Shown piece by piece: positions 7,207 through 14,918 of a DNA stretch of 37,825 nucleotides. Each line of letters begins with the position of its first letter. Position 1 is the first letter of the stretch. The position numbers and the translations under genes were made by a program. This DNA is from Acidimicrobiales bacterium (GTDB lineage: Bacteria; Actinomycetota; Acidimicrobiia; Acidimicrobiales; SZUA-35). The DNA is taken from contig JAHEJM010000028.1 in the NCBI GenBank assembly GCA_024638815.1, positions 1,478 through 39,302 on the forward strand, given 5' to 3'. Under the pieces are notes generated by a model. It saw only the letters and a program-made list of their open reading frames with translations. It ran no database searches and was not told the DNA's origin.

Positions 7207-8262
7207 ATGAATCCGATCCCGGACCAAGGGCCGACCCTCGACCCACCCCACTTTCGGCGGGCTCTCGATCGGGCCATCTACCTGCTCGATCGTGATATGG
7301 CCCCCACCCGGAAGATCCGGGCCTTCGTGAAGGGCCGGACCATCTTGTCCGAGCTGGCGGCCGAGCAGGGTGACGATGCGGTGGAGGCCCTGGTCCGGGC
7401 CGGCCGCCTGACGGCGCTGGACGGGATCGGGCCGTCGATCGAATCGGTGGTGGCCGGGGCCTACGGTGCCGGTTCCACCGACTACCTCGACGACCTCGAA
7501 GCCCGTACCGTGATCGAGATCGGCCCCGGGGCCGGGATCCGGGCCGCTCTGAAAGGTGACTGCCATTCCCATTCCACCTGGTCCGACGGAGGGGCCGAAC
7601 TGCGGACCATGGCCGATGGGGCCCGCGCCCTGGGCCACGACTACCTGGTGGCCACCGACCACTCGGCCCGCCTGACGGTGGCCCACGGGCTCTCCCCCGA
7701 GCGACTGGCTCACCAGCTCGACGAAATCGCGGCGTTGAACGAGGAACTGGCCCCCTTTCGCATCCTGACCGGGATGGAGGTCGACATCCTCGACGACGGG
7801 ACCCTCGACCTGCCCGACGAGTGGTTGGCTCGGCTCGATATCGTCATCGCCTCGGTCCACCACCGGATCCATCAGGACGCCGACGCCATGACCAAACGCC
7901 TGGTGCGGGCGGTGGCCCATCCCCACGTCGACATACTGGGCCACTGCACCAACCGCAAGATCCTGGGCAACACCCGCCTGCCCAGCCGGTTCGACCCCGA
8001 CTACGTCTTCGCCGCCTGCGCCCGCTTCAACACCGCAGTTGAGATCAACTGTCGACCCGAGCGCCAGGATCCTCCCGAGGACCTGCTCGAACTGGCCCTG
8101 CAGTGGGACTGCCGCATCAGCATCGACTCTGATGCCCACGCCCCCGGACAACTGGAGTGGGTCAACTACGGCTGCGACAAGGCGGCCCGGGCCGGTGTCG
8201 AGACCGATCGCATCATCAACACCCGCTCGGCCGACGACCTGCTGGAACTGGTGGCGGCCTGA
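7207..8262 (+). CDS. PHP-domain phosphoesterase with helix-hairpin-helix (PolX-like, no polymerase domain)
   Basis: A 351-residue protein with a short helix-hairpin-helix region (residues about 50-85, LTALDGIGPSIESVV) followed by a PHP domain. The metal-binding residues are all visible: DCHSHSTWSDG (HxH), VATDHS, the Glu of TGMEVDI, SVHHRI, VDILGH and SIDSDAH. This matches the C-terminal half of bacterial PolX, in which the PHP domain gives 3'-5' exonuclease or phosphoesterase activity. The PolX nucleotidyltransferase region is missing, so a stand-alone nuclease or phosphatase is expected. The start at 7207 rests on the TAACAT hexamer; 7186 is possible. The HAD gene follows in the same direction but has its own promoter. 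Confidence 0.85.
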   Translation: MNPIPDQGPTLDPPHFRRALDRAIYLLDRDMAPTRKIRAFVKGRTILSELAAEQGDDAVEALVRAGRLTALDGIGPSIESVVAGAYGAGSTDYLDDLEARTVIEIGPGAGIRAALKGDCHSHSTWSDGGAELRTMADGARALGHDYLVATDHSARLTVAHGLSPERLAHQLDEIAALNEELAPFRILTGMEVDILDDGTLDLPDEWLARLDIVIASVHHRIHQDADAMTKRLVRAVAHPHVDILGHCTNRKILGNTRLPSRFDPDYVFAACARFNTAVEINCRPERQDPPEDLLELALQWDCRISIDSDAHAPGQLEWVNYGCDKAARAGVETDRIINTRSADDLLELVAA

Positions 8263-8308
8263 TCGGGCTGCCATGCTCGGGAGCCGGACCGGGATCGTCC
8301 GAGCTCGG

Positions 8309-8314
8309 TAGGCT
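8309..8314 (+). promoter_or_regulatory. -10 hexamer TAGGCT for the HAD phosphatase gene
   Basis: TAGGCT ends six bases before the GTG at 8321. An earlier in-frame GTG at 8315 directly abuts the hexamer and could not lie in the transcript, so this site decides the start. Confidence 0.6.
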
Positions 8315-8320
8315 GTGCCG

Positions 8321-8983
8321 GTGCGTCTGCGGTGCCGAGGTGTGTTGTTCGACAATGACGGGGTGCTGGTCGACTCCCACCGCCAAGTGGCCGAGGCCTG
8401 GGCCGAGATCGCCCGTCTCCACAAACTCGACGTGGAGCGTCTGCTGATCGACCTGGTGGGAGTCCGAGCCTATGACACGCTGTCCCGGTATCTGCCCCAC
8501 CACGAGGCCGAGCAGGCGGTCATCGTGCTGGAACGCCTGGAGGTCGAGACGGCCATGGCCACCGAGGCCGTCGCCGGGGCCACCGACCTGCTGAACCGGC
8601 TACCCGTCGACCGCTACGCCATCGTGACCTCGGCCTCCCGACGGCTGGCCGAGGCCCGCTGGGCCGGGGCCGGTATCCCAGTACCTCCAGTGGTGGTGAC
8701 CGCCGACGACGTGTCCCGGGGCAAGCCTCACCCCGAGCCGTTCCTCACCGGAGCCGCCGGTCTCGGCGTCAACGCCTCCGAGTGTCTGATCTTCGAGGAC
8801 TCGCCGTCGGGGGGCCGAGCGGCGGTGGCGGCCGGAGCAACCGTCATCGCCGTCGGCGATCAGCGCTGGGACGTCGAACCGACGGCCCGGATTCCCGACC
8901 TGACCTCGGTCACGGTTGACACCGTCGGCGCCGCCGACTCCCCTGGCCGACCAGGCGATGTGGTGCTGGAACTCCAACACTAG
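8321..8983 (+). CDS. HAD superfamily phosphatase, beta-phosphoglucomutase-like
   Basis: A 220-residue HAD subfamily IA hydrolase. Motif I is FDNDGVLVDS with the nucleophile and acid/base Asp near residue 10. The helical cap follows at about 20-80. Motif II is the Thr/Ser in AIVTSASRR, motif III the Lys in SRGKPHPEPF, and motif IV IFEDSPSGGRAAVAAG. This pattern fits sugar-phosphate phosphatases or phosphoglycolate phosphatase-like enzymes; the exact substrate is not readable. The GTG start at 8321 is chosen from the TAGGCT hexamer six bases upstream. The bL37-like gene follows after 44 bases with its own promoter. Confidence 0.85.
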   Translation: MRLRCRGVLFDNDGVLVDSHRQVAEAWAEIARLHKLDVERLLIDLVGVRAYDTLSRYLPHHEAEQAVIVLERLEVETAMATEAVAGATDLLNRLPVDRYAIVTSASRRLAEARWAGAGIPVPPVVVTADDVSRGKPHPEPFLTGAAGLGVNASECLIFEDSPSGGRAAVAAGATVIAVGDQRWDVEPTARIPDLTSVTVDTVGAADSPGRPGDVVLELQH

Positions 8984-9015
8984 CCGCTCACCGTGGGCTC
9001 CGGCCTCGGCACCGC

Positions 9016-9021
9016 TAGGGT
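9016..9021 (+). promoter_or_regulatory. -10 hexamer TAGGGT for the bL37-like gene
   Basis: TAGGGT ends six bases before the ATG at 9028, predicting a leaderless mRNA. A dedicated promoter supports the tiny ORF being a real gene. Confidence 0.6.
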
Positions 9022-9027
9022 TGAGTC

Positions 9028-9114
9028 ATGTCAAAGCGCCGTCGTAAGAAGCGTCTGAAGGCTCGTCGGACCAAGGCCAACCACGGACGCAAGCCCACCG
9101 TGGGCCGCAACTAG
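9028..9114 (+). CDS. Small basic ribosomal protein, bL37-like (28 aa)
   Basis: A 28-residue ORF, too short for most gene callers, beginning MSKRRRKKRLKARR and ending KANHGRKPTVGRN. Fourteen residues are Lys or Arg. The KANHG(R/K) core and the length resemble bL37, the tiny large-subunit protein found by cryo-EM of mycobacterial ribosomes. That match is from memory, not a search. Independent support for a real gene is the TAGGGT hexamer six bases before the ATG and the strongly biased composition. It stands alone between the HAD gene and the convergent phosphohexomutase. If correct it would insert into 23S rRNA as a structural element of the 50S subunit. Confidence 0.7.
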   Translation: MSKRRRKKRLKARRTKANHGRKPTVGRN

Positions 9115-9187
9115 CGCACCGATCGAGACCAGGGAGGACCACCCGACCACCAGCGGGATGTGGCTCCGGGTCCGCCGAACGTCCTCG

Positions 9188-11041
9188 CTATCCCACCACC
9201 AGGGCCCGTACTGCATCGGCCAATTCCTCGAGCCGGGGCTGAGCCGCGGCCCGGGCTGTATCGGCCGGACCCGGCGGCTCCACCACCTCGATGTAGGCCT
9301 TCATCTTCGGTTCCGTTCCGCTGGGACGAATGATGACCCGGGACCGGTCGGCCAGGTCGATGACCACTCCGGGGGTGGGCGGCAGGTGCCGCCCTTCGGC
9401 CAGATTCTCCACGGCAACCACCTCGATGCCGGCCAGCTGCGACGGCTCCACCGTCACCGCCCGCTGTTTGCACGCCTCGGCCTCGTCATCGGTCATCTCG
9501 GCCAGGCTGACGGTGACCTGTGAGGTGGCCCACAGCCCGAATCGTTCGATGATGGCGTCCAGCCGCCCGGTCAGGCCGGTGCCCGCGGCCTTGCACTCGG
9601 CCGCCAGCTCGGCCAGGACCAGGGCGGCGCTGACACCGTCCTTGTCCCGGACCCGGTCACCGATGCAGTAGCCGAGGGCCTCCTCGTAACCCATGAGGTA
9701 GGTGGTCTCCGGCTGCTCCACGATCGGTCGAGCCACCCATTTGAAACCGGTGAGGGTGCGCACACTGGTGGCGCCGTTGGCCTCGGCGATGCGGTTGATG
9801 AAACGGGATGACACAATCGACGACGCAACCAATGGCTGGACCGCCTCGGACCGGTGGCGGAACACATGGTCCAACAGCAGAGCACCGACCTCATCGCCCG
9901 ACAGTCGTCGCCATCGTGGGCTCTCGTTCTCGGCCCCGTCCTTACCACCGACGGGAACGGCCACGGCCAGCCGGTCGGCGTCGGGGTCGTTGGCCACGAT
10001 GACATCGAACGGTTCCCCCCGTCGCCTTGCCTCCTCGGCATCGCGGAAGGCCAGATCGAGGGCGCCGGCTTCCTCCGGGTTGGGGAAGGCGGCGGTGGGA
10101 AAGTCGGGATCCGGCTCGAACTGCTCGGCCACCACCGCCGGAGGAGGAAAGCCGGCGGCCTGGAAGCAGTCGAGCAGGTGACGACCACCCACGCCGTGCA
10201 TGGCGGTGTAGAGCACGGCAACCGTACGGTGGTCGGTCAGCAGTGTCTCCACGGCGGCCTGGCGATGACGGATGCGAACGGTGTCGTCGAGCGACACCAC
10301 CGAACCCGGGGTGTCGGCCTGCAGGCCCAACTGGTGGGCCACGGTGCGCGACCTGTTCTCGGCCACGGCCCGGTGGTCGGCGGCCAGGCGACGACCGATG
10401 TCGAGATGGTCGACGGCCACCTCGTCGATCCGAGCCGCGATCTCCCGATCGGCCGGGCTGACCAGCTGGATGCCGTCACCCAGATACAGCTTGTAGCCGT
10501 TGTCGGCCGCCGGGTTGTGGCTGGCCGTGATCATGATTCCGGCGTCGGCCGCCCGGTCGATGACGGCGTGAGCCAGCACCGGGGTGGGAACCGGTCGATC
10601 GATCAGCTCGGCTCGCCCGCCCATGGCCGCGATCTCGGCGGCCGCGTTGGAGGCGAACCGTCGGGAGCCGTGGCGGGCATCGTAGCCGAGAACGATGGAG
10701 GGGTGGGTCGTGCCCTGTTCGGCCATCCATCGCAGCAACCCCACCGTGGTCTGGGCCACCACAACCCGATTCATCAACCGGGGCCCTGGTCCCAGGGCTG
10801 CTCGAAGTCCGGCCGTTCCGAACGAGATTCGGCCGTCGAAAAGCCGCTCCACCTCGGCTGGATCATCACGGCGCAGCTGTTCCAGCTGTTCGGCGGTGGC
10901 AGGATCGGGGTCGATGGCCAACCAAGCCCCACTGTCGGCAAGACTGTCGGCCCCACTTTCGACCCCTGTGCCGGATACGGGCGAGACGCGACCGGAGTCG
11001 GGGTCGCGGCGGTCGGACGATTGCGGTGATGACGGGTTCAT
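9188..11041 (-). CDS. Phosphohexomutase (phosphoglucomutase / phosphomannomutase)
   Basis: A 617-residue alpha-D-phosphohexomutase that interconverts hexose 1- and 6-phosphates. The order of domains is standard: SFGTAGLRAALGPGP at the start of domain 1, the phosphoserine loop GIMITASHNPAADNGYK, the metal loop VANDPDADRLAVAV, the sugar-specificity loop GYEEALGY, and the phosphate-binding loop IRPSGTEPKMKAYIE near the end. Length and the AADNGYKLYL wording fit the PmmB/PGM2-like branch of actinobacteria rather than ManB/AlgC. About 45 extra residues at the N-terminus, rich in Ser and Asp, precede the conserved part, so the true start may be downstream. AAGG lies close to the ATG at 11041. It is divergent from the VOC gene. 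Confidence 0.9.
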   Translation of the reverse strand: MNPSSPQSSDRRDPDSGRVSPVSGTGVESGADSLADSGAWLAIDPDPATAEQLEQLRRDDPAEVERLFDGRISFGTAGLRAALGPGPRLMNRVVVAQTTVGLLRWMAEQGTTHPSIVLGYDARHGSRRFASNAAAEIAAMGGRAELIDRPVPTPVLAHAVIDRAADAGIMITASHNPAADNGYKLYLGDGIQLVSPADREIAARIDEVAVDHLDIGRRLAADHRAVAENRSRTVAHQLGLQADTPGSVVSLDDTVRIRHRQAAVETLLTDHRTVAVLYTAMHGVGGRHLLDCFQAAGFPPPAVVAEQFEPDPDFPTAAFPNPEEAGALDLAFRDAEEARRRGEPFDVIVANDPDADRLAVAVPVGGKDGAENESPRWRRLSGDEVGALLLDHVFRHRSEAVQPLVASSIVSSRFINRIAEANGATSVRTLTGFKWVARPIVEQPETTYLMGYEEALGYCIGDRVRDKDGVSAALVLAELAAECKAAGTGLTGRLDAIIERFGLWATSQVTVSLAEMTDDEAEACKQRAVTVEPSQLAGIEVVAVENLAEGRHLPPTPGVVIDLADRSRVIIRPSGTEPKMKAYIEVVEPPGPADTARAAAQPRLEELADAVRALVVG

Positions 11042-11067
11042 GCGCTTGCCTTGCGGTGGACCACGGC

Positions 11068-11073
11068 TACGAT
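11068..11073 (+). promoter_or_regulatory. Probable -10 TACGAT for the VOC gene
   Basis: TACGAT places transcription start near 11080, giving a leader of about 23 bases that contains the AGGAG ribosome-binding site (11090-11094) before the ATG at 11103. A second hexamer, TATGGT at 11082-11087, is too close to leave the ribosome-binding site in the mRNA. Confidence 0.4.
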
Positions 11074-11102
11074 TGGTTGCCTATGGTTCAGGAGCTGGTT
11101 TC

Positions 11103-11867
11103 ATGCCTCAACTGCGGGCCCTGACCGTAGGCGACAATCCGGCAGGTTGGCAACAGGCTGGGTTCAGCGTCGTCGACGATTCCACCACCATCGGTTCGGT
11201 CACCATCACCTTCGATGAGCGGCGCGGCCCCGGCATCGCAAGCTGGACCTTGAGCGGCCTGCCCGAGGATGCCGTCGACACACTGGACGGTCTGGGATTG
11301 CCGACCGACTCGGCCATTCACCCCGATTCGGTGACCGTCCTGACCACCGACGACTCGATCGCCGAGCCACCCGCCGTGGTCCACGTCAACGCCGTGGAAC
11401 GCATCGACCATCTCGTCATCCACGCCGCCGATATGGCGGCGGCGACCTCGGGCCTGGCCGGGGCCGGTTTCGAAGCCCGCCACCACCGCCCCATCCCCCA
11501 CTCCGAGGAACCGGCTCAGCAGGTCTTCTACTGGGCCGGTGACGTCATCGTCGAGTTGGTGGGGCCGATGCCGGTCACCTGGGATCAGCGGGTCGCAGCG
11601 TCGGCCAAAGCCGACCCGTCGACCAACGTCGACACCTCGACCGGCGCCGGCGCCGACCGGACCACCTACGACGCCTGGTTCTGGGGTCTGGCCCTGGCCA
11701 GTTCCGACCTCGATCACACCGTGGCAACCCTGGGTTCGAGGACGTCGGATCCCGGTCCTGCCGTACAACCCGGGCGCCACATCACCACCATCGACCACAA
11801 GGCGTTCGGTATCAGCGTGCCATTGGCCGTGCTGTCACCCCATCCGTCGGATACGGCCAATGCTTGA
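11103..11867 (+). CDS. VOC (glyoxalase-like) family protein
   Basis: A 254-residue protein. The first 85 residues (LRALTVGDNPAGWQQAGF to VHVNAVE) resemble an incomplete or divergent vicinal-oxygen-chelate half. The second half begins RIDHLVIHAADMAAATSGLAGAGFE and includes QVFYWAGDVIVELVGP, the usual beta-alpha-beta-beta-beta module with a His and a Glu as candidate metal ligands. Members act as dioxygenases, glyoxalases or metal-binding resistance proteins; the substrate cannot be inferred. AGGAG lies eight bases before the ATG. Its stop overlaps the start of the next gene by eight bases, so the two are translated as a pair. Confidence 0.7.
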   Translation: MPQLRALTVGDNPAGWQQAGFSVVDDSTTIGSVTITFDERRGPGIASWTLSGLPEDAVDTLDGLGLPTDSAIHPDSVTVLTTDDSIAEPPAVVHVNAVERIDHLVIHAADMAAATSGLAGAGFEARHHRPIPHSEEPAQQVFYWAGDVIVELVGPMPVTWDQRVAASAKADPSTNVDTSTGAGADRTTYDAWFWGLALASSDLDHTVATLGSRTSDPGPAVQPGRHITTIDHKAFGISVPLAVLSPHPSDTANA

Positions 11868-12465
11868 CCACGTCTTCACCGACGCCATCGGTGCCTTGCG
11901 GGATGCCCTGGAGTCGGCCCTGCTGGAGCGACAGGCGGTGGAGGAACGGTTCCAGGCCGACATCCTTCTCGGCGACATCACCTGGGAGACCAGCTATGGC
12001 CTGCCCGGTGAGGGTTCCCCTCCGCGGGTCCAGTTGGATCTCAGTCTCGAATGGCCGACGTGGGCCCAGACCGCCTACCGGACCTGGTACCTGGACGAGG
12101 AGTTCACCGAGGGACCGGTCATCGACATCGAGATCGTGTTCCGGGTGCAACGGCTGGCGGAGACGCCGGATCCGGCCGTGGTCATGGGCGGAATGCCCCC
12201 GTTCACGCCACAGATCGGTGACGAGGAGCTGGCCGGGCTGGGGCCCACGCTGGAGACGGTCTACGACGCCGATCTCGAGGTGGTGTCCCATGCCGTGGAG
12301 ATCACCTACACCGGTTCCTACGAGCTGGACGAGAAGACCTTGGAGGACGGCTCCGCGCTGGATGAGCATTTCGCCCAGATCGGCGGGTGGATCACCGCCG
12401 CCCTGGTTCGCCTCGGCGACCTTCCCCTCACCTTCCAACCGGCCCGGGAAGGTGAAGAGCGGTAG
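11860..12465 (+). CDS. Hypothetical protein coupled to the VOC gene
   Basis: A 201-residue protein I do not recognise. It is acidic, without signal peptide or membrane segment. The first 35 residues are helical (MLDHVFTDAIGALRDALESALLERQAVEERF). A beta-rich part follows with ITWETSYGLPGEGSPPRVQLDLSLEWPTWAQTAYRTW and IDIEIVFRVQRLAE, and a final helix around GGWITAALVRL. It starts at the ATG at 11860 inside the last codons of the VOC gene (8-base overlap), strong evidence that it is translated. The EAL gene follows after 30 bases with its own promoter. Confidence 0.75.
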   Translation: MLDHVFTDAIGALRDALESALLERQAVEERFQADILLGDITWETSYGLPGEGSPPRVQLDLSLEWPTWAQTAYRTWYLDEEFTEGPVIDIEIVFRVQRLAETPDPAVVMGGMPPFTPQIGDEELAGLGPTLETVYDADLEVVSHAVEITYTGSYELDEKTLEDGSALDEHFAQIGGWITAALVRLGDLPLTFQPAREGEER

Positions 12466-12482
12466 CACTTCCTACGCTGGGG

Positions 12483-12488
12483 TAGCCT
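12483..12488 (+). promoter_or_regulatory. -10 hexamer TAGCCT for the EAL gene
   Basis: TAGCCT ends seven bases before the GTG at 12496. There is no Shine-Dalgarno sequence. It supports the GTG rather than the in-frame ATG at 12541. Confidence 0.5.
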
Positions 12489-12495
12489 GGTAGCG

Positions 12496-13521
12496 GTGCA
12501 CTCATCGGAGCGGTCGATTCAACTTCCCGGGGCGGAACCCATGCTGATCCTGTTGGGATCGACCGAGTCCAGCATCGTCAAACACCTGGACGAGGATCTG
12601 ATCGCCAAGGCGGCCGACATCGACATCCGCTCCGACGTGGTGTGGATCGAGGTCGAGGACTGCCGCTGGTATCTGCGGGAACTGGTGAGTCGCATCACCA
12701 ACCGGGCTGCGGTTCGCATTGCCTTCGCCGATCTGGACTCCCGAACACCGGAGCTGGTCCAGCAGGCGCTGATGTCGGTCCCCCTCGATGTAGTGGCCGA
12801 CCGGCTGGAACAGGAGGAGCTGGCCAGCAATGATCTCGAATACGAGGTCCGATACCAACCGATCGTGCGTCTGGGCACCCGGACCGTTGTCGGCTATGAG
12901 GCGCTCATCCGGGGCCGGCTGGGCGACGAACATCTCACGGCCGACGATCTAATCGGCCGAGCAATGAAGGGTGGCTGGTTGCTCGATCTCGACGCCCGCT
13001 GCCGGGATCATGCGGTCCGTGGCGTCGGCCCCTGGCTGGGTGCCGGCCTGCTGTTTCTCAACATCATGGCCCCGGACGGGACCTTCGATCTGGCGGCGGC
13101 CCGCAAGACCATCCGGCAGGCCGAGGACATCGGCCTCGAGCCTGATCAGCTGGTGTTCGAAACAGCCGAGCGCAATCGTTACGTCGACATTGATCTGGCC
13201 GCGGCCCAGCTCAACAAGCTCCGCAACATCGGGGTCAGGATCGCCATCGACGACGTGGGCGACGGCTACTCCAGCCTGCGGGTAGCCACCAGTTTCAAAC
13301 CCGACGTCCTCAAGCTGAGCGGTGATCTGGTCCACGCACTGCCGGGATCGGAGGCCACCGCCATCATCAGGGCCGTGGTCGATCTCGCTCATCAAACCGG
13401 GGCGTGGGTGGTGGCCGAAGGGGTGGAGAGCGAGGCCCAGGCCTCGACCCTGCTGAAGCTGGAGGTCGATTGGGGTCAGGGCCTGCTGTTCGGCGGACCC
13501 CGTCTACTCCCGGCCGGCTAG
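12496..13521 (+). CDS. EAL-domain cyclic-di-GMP phosphodiesterase
   Basis: A 341-residue protein with an unassigned N-terminal region of about 115 residues followed by a complete EAL domain. The catalytic set is present: the Glu of YEALIRG (residue 135), Asn in LFLNIMA (189), the Glu pair in FETAER, the DD of IAIDDVGDGYSSL, the Lys of DVLKLSGD, the Glu of AEGVESEAQ and the Gln of WGQGLLFGGP. It is therefore probably an active phosphodiesterase that hydrolyses c-di-GMP to pGpG. The Asp that usually follows the lysine (KID) is Ser here. There is no GGDEF partner domain or membrane segment, so the N-terminal part is probably a sensory module. The GTG start is set by the upstream TAGCCT. Confidence 0.85.
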   Translation: MHSSERSIQLPGAEPMLILLGSTESSIVKHLDEDLIAKAADIDIRSDVVWIEVEDCRWYLRELVSRITNRAAVRIAFADLDSRTPELVQQALMSVPLDVVADRLEQEELASNDLEYEVRYQPIVRLGTRTVVGYEALIRGRLGDEHLTADDLIGRAMKGGWLLDLDARCRDHAVRGVGPWLGAGLLFLNIMAPDGTFDLAAARKTIRQAEDIGLEPDQLVFETAERNRYVDIDLAAAQLNKLRNIGVRIAIDDVGDGYSSLRVATSFKPDVLKLSGDLVHALPGSEATAIIRAVVDLAHQTGAWVVAEGVESEAQASTLLKLEVDWGQGLLFGGPRLLPAG

Positions 13522-13534
13522 GCGGTCCACCGCC
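13521..13534. terminator. Small hairpin at the end of the EAL gene
   Basis: GGCGG-TCCA-CCGCC starts on the last base of the EAL stop codon. The 5-bp GC stem could contribute to termination; no T-run follows. Confidence 0.3.
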
Positions 13535-13594
13535 TCCGGTCACTAGTTTCACTTGGCCGCTTGGATGTTCACGATCAGGTCAAGTTTCGGCGAC

Positions 13595-13613
13595 GTTTGG
13601 CCGGAGGCCAAAC
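13595..13613. terminator. Hairpin between convergent EAL and kinase genes
   Basis: GTTTGGCC-GGA-GGCCAAAC is a perfect 8-bp stem with a triloop, between genes that converge. It can fold from either strand and is the best candidate for a bidirectional terminator here. It resembles the GTTTGCC-GCA-GGCAAAC hairpin at 5773-5795. Confidence 0.5.
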
Positions 13614-13656
13614 TCAAGCCGTCCTCGGCCGTCGGCAGGAGCACCGTCTCGCCGTA

Positions 13657-14787
13657 CTAGAGCTGGTCGAGGAACTCGGAGAGAGGACGCCGGGGTCGAG
13701 GACCGACATGGGATATCACCTCGGCTGCGGCCATCGAGCCCAACCGGCCGGATTCGAGCAGGCTCAAGCCCCTACTCAACCCGAACAGCACCCCGGCCGC
13801 ATACTGGTCGCCGGCCCCGGTGGTGTCGACCACCGGATCGACCTTTTCCGGAGCAACCCTGACCCGCTCGCCGTGGGAGATGAGCCACGAACCGCGGGCA
13901 CCGAGTGTCACACACGCCAGCGGGACCTCGGTTGCCACCCGGTCCACGGCCTCGTTGAGCTCGCACTCGTAGAGCCGGGTCAGCTCGGCCTCGTTGGCGA
14001 ACAGGATGTCGACCGGTCCTGCGACCAGTTCCAGGAACTCGTGGTGGTGGCGCTCGATGCAGAACGGATCGGACAGGGTGAGCGCCACCTGGCGGCCGGC
14101 ATCGCCGGCCACGGCCATGGCTTTGCGGATGGCCTGTTTGGCCGATTCGACATCCCACAGGTAGCCCTCACAGAACAGGATGCGCCCGGCGGCCACGGTG
14201 TCGGCATCGACGTCGCCCGGTTCCAGCATCACCGAAACCCCGAGATAGGTGCTCAGCGTTCGCTGGGCGTCGGGGGTGACCAGGATGAGGCAGCGAGCGG
14301 TGGGAGGGCCGACGATGGACGGTTTGATGTCGAACTCGACACCGAGCGAGCGCATGTCGTCGATGAACACCCCTCCGAGGTAATCGTCGCTGACCTTGCC
14401 GATGTACGACGCCGACCCGCCGAACGAGGCGATTCCGGCCATGGTGTTGGCGGCGGAACCGCCCGATGACTCCACGAGGTTGGTATCACCGGGATGATCG
14501 CTGTCGCCGGAATGGGAGGCGGCCATGAGCCGGTACAGCTCATCGGCCCGATCGTGGTCGATGAGGTGCATCGCCCCTTTGTTCAAACCCTGCTCGTCGA
14601 GGAACGCATCGCTCGACACCCCGATGACGTCGACAATGGCGTTGCCGACGCCGACGACATCGACGGTGCCGGTCTCGCCCGCACCGGCTTCGAAGGTCTC
14701 GGTCCCGGCCTGGCCGGCCGGCTGGTCGTTCCGGGGATCGACGCTGGAATGACCATCACTACCAACCGCTGGCTGCGCTCCTACCAC
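13657..14787 (-). CDS. PfkB-family carbohydrate/adenosine kinase
   Basis: A 376-residue ribokinase-like (PfkB) enzyme. The conserved part starts at about residue 42 with VDVVGVGNAIVDVIG, continues with the substrate loop ESSGGSAANTMAGIASFGG and SYIGKVSDDYLGGVF, and ends with the PfkB signature DTTGAGDQYAAGVLFGL, where Asp is the catalytic base. The wording is closest to bacterial adenosine kinase-like proteins, so phosphorylation of adenosine or a related nucleoside is likely. The GTG at 14787 is preceded at seven bases by TACGGT, giving a low-complexity N-terminal extension of about 40 residues. It lies downstream of nrdJ beyond a strong terminator. Confidence 0.88.
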   Translation of the reverse strand: MVGAQPAVGSDGHSSVDPRNDQPAGQAGTETFEAGAGETGTVDVVGVGNAIVDVIGVSSDAFLDEQGLNKGAMHLIDHDRADELYRLMAASHSGDSDHPGDTNLVESSGGSAANTMAGIASFGGSASYIGKVSDDYLGGVFIDDMRSLGVEFDIKPSIVGPPTARCLILVTPDAQRTLSTYLGVSVMLEPGDVDADTVAAGRILFCEGYLWDVESAKQAIRKAMAVAGDAGRQVALTLSDPFCIERHHHEFLELVAGPVDILFANEAELTRLYECELNEAVDRVATEVPLACVTLGARGSWLISHGERVRVAPEKVDPVVDTTGAGDQYAAGVLFGLSRGLSLLESGRLGSMAAAEVISHVGPRPRRPLSEFLDQL

Positions 14788-14794
14788 GGAAAAA

Positions 14795-14800
14795 ACCGTA
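14795..14800 (-). promoter_or_regulatory. -10 hexamer TACGGT for the PfkB kinase gene
   Basis: TACGGT lies seven bases before the GTG at 14787, consistent with a leaderless transcript starting at that codon. Confidence 0.5.
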
Positions 14801-14858
14801 CCTGCTGGCCGGCCGATTCACGATTCCCCGTCGCTCCAATGCCGCCGGGGACGAAAAC

Positions 14859-14892
14859 CAGTTGGGGTGGACCCAAAGGTCCACCCCAACTG
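14859..14892 (-). terminator. Rho-independent terminator of nrdJ
   Basis: A perfect 15-bp stem (arm CAGTTGGGGTGGACC) with a 4-base loop lies 26 bases past the nrdJ stop. On the minus strand it is followed by GTTTTCG, a short T-tract. It is the clearest intrinsic terminator in the window. Confidence 0.85.
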
Positions 14893-14918
14893 ATAGCCGA
14901 TGACGAACAGACTCGCCG

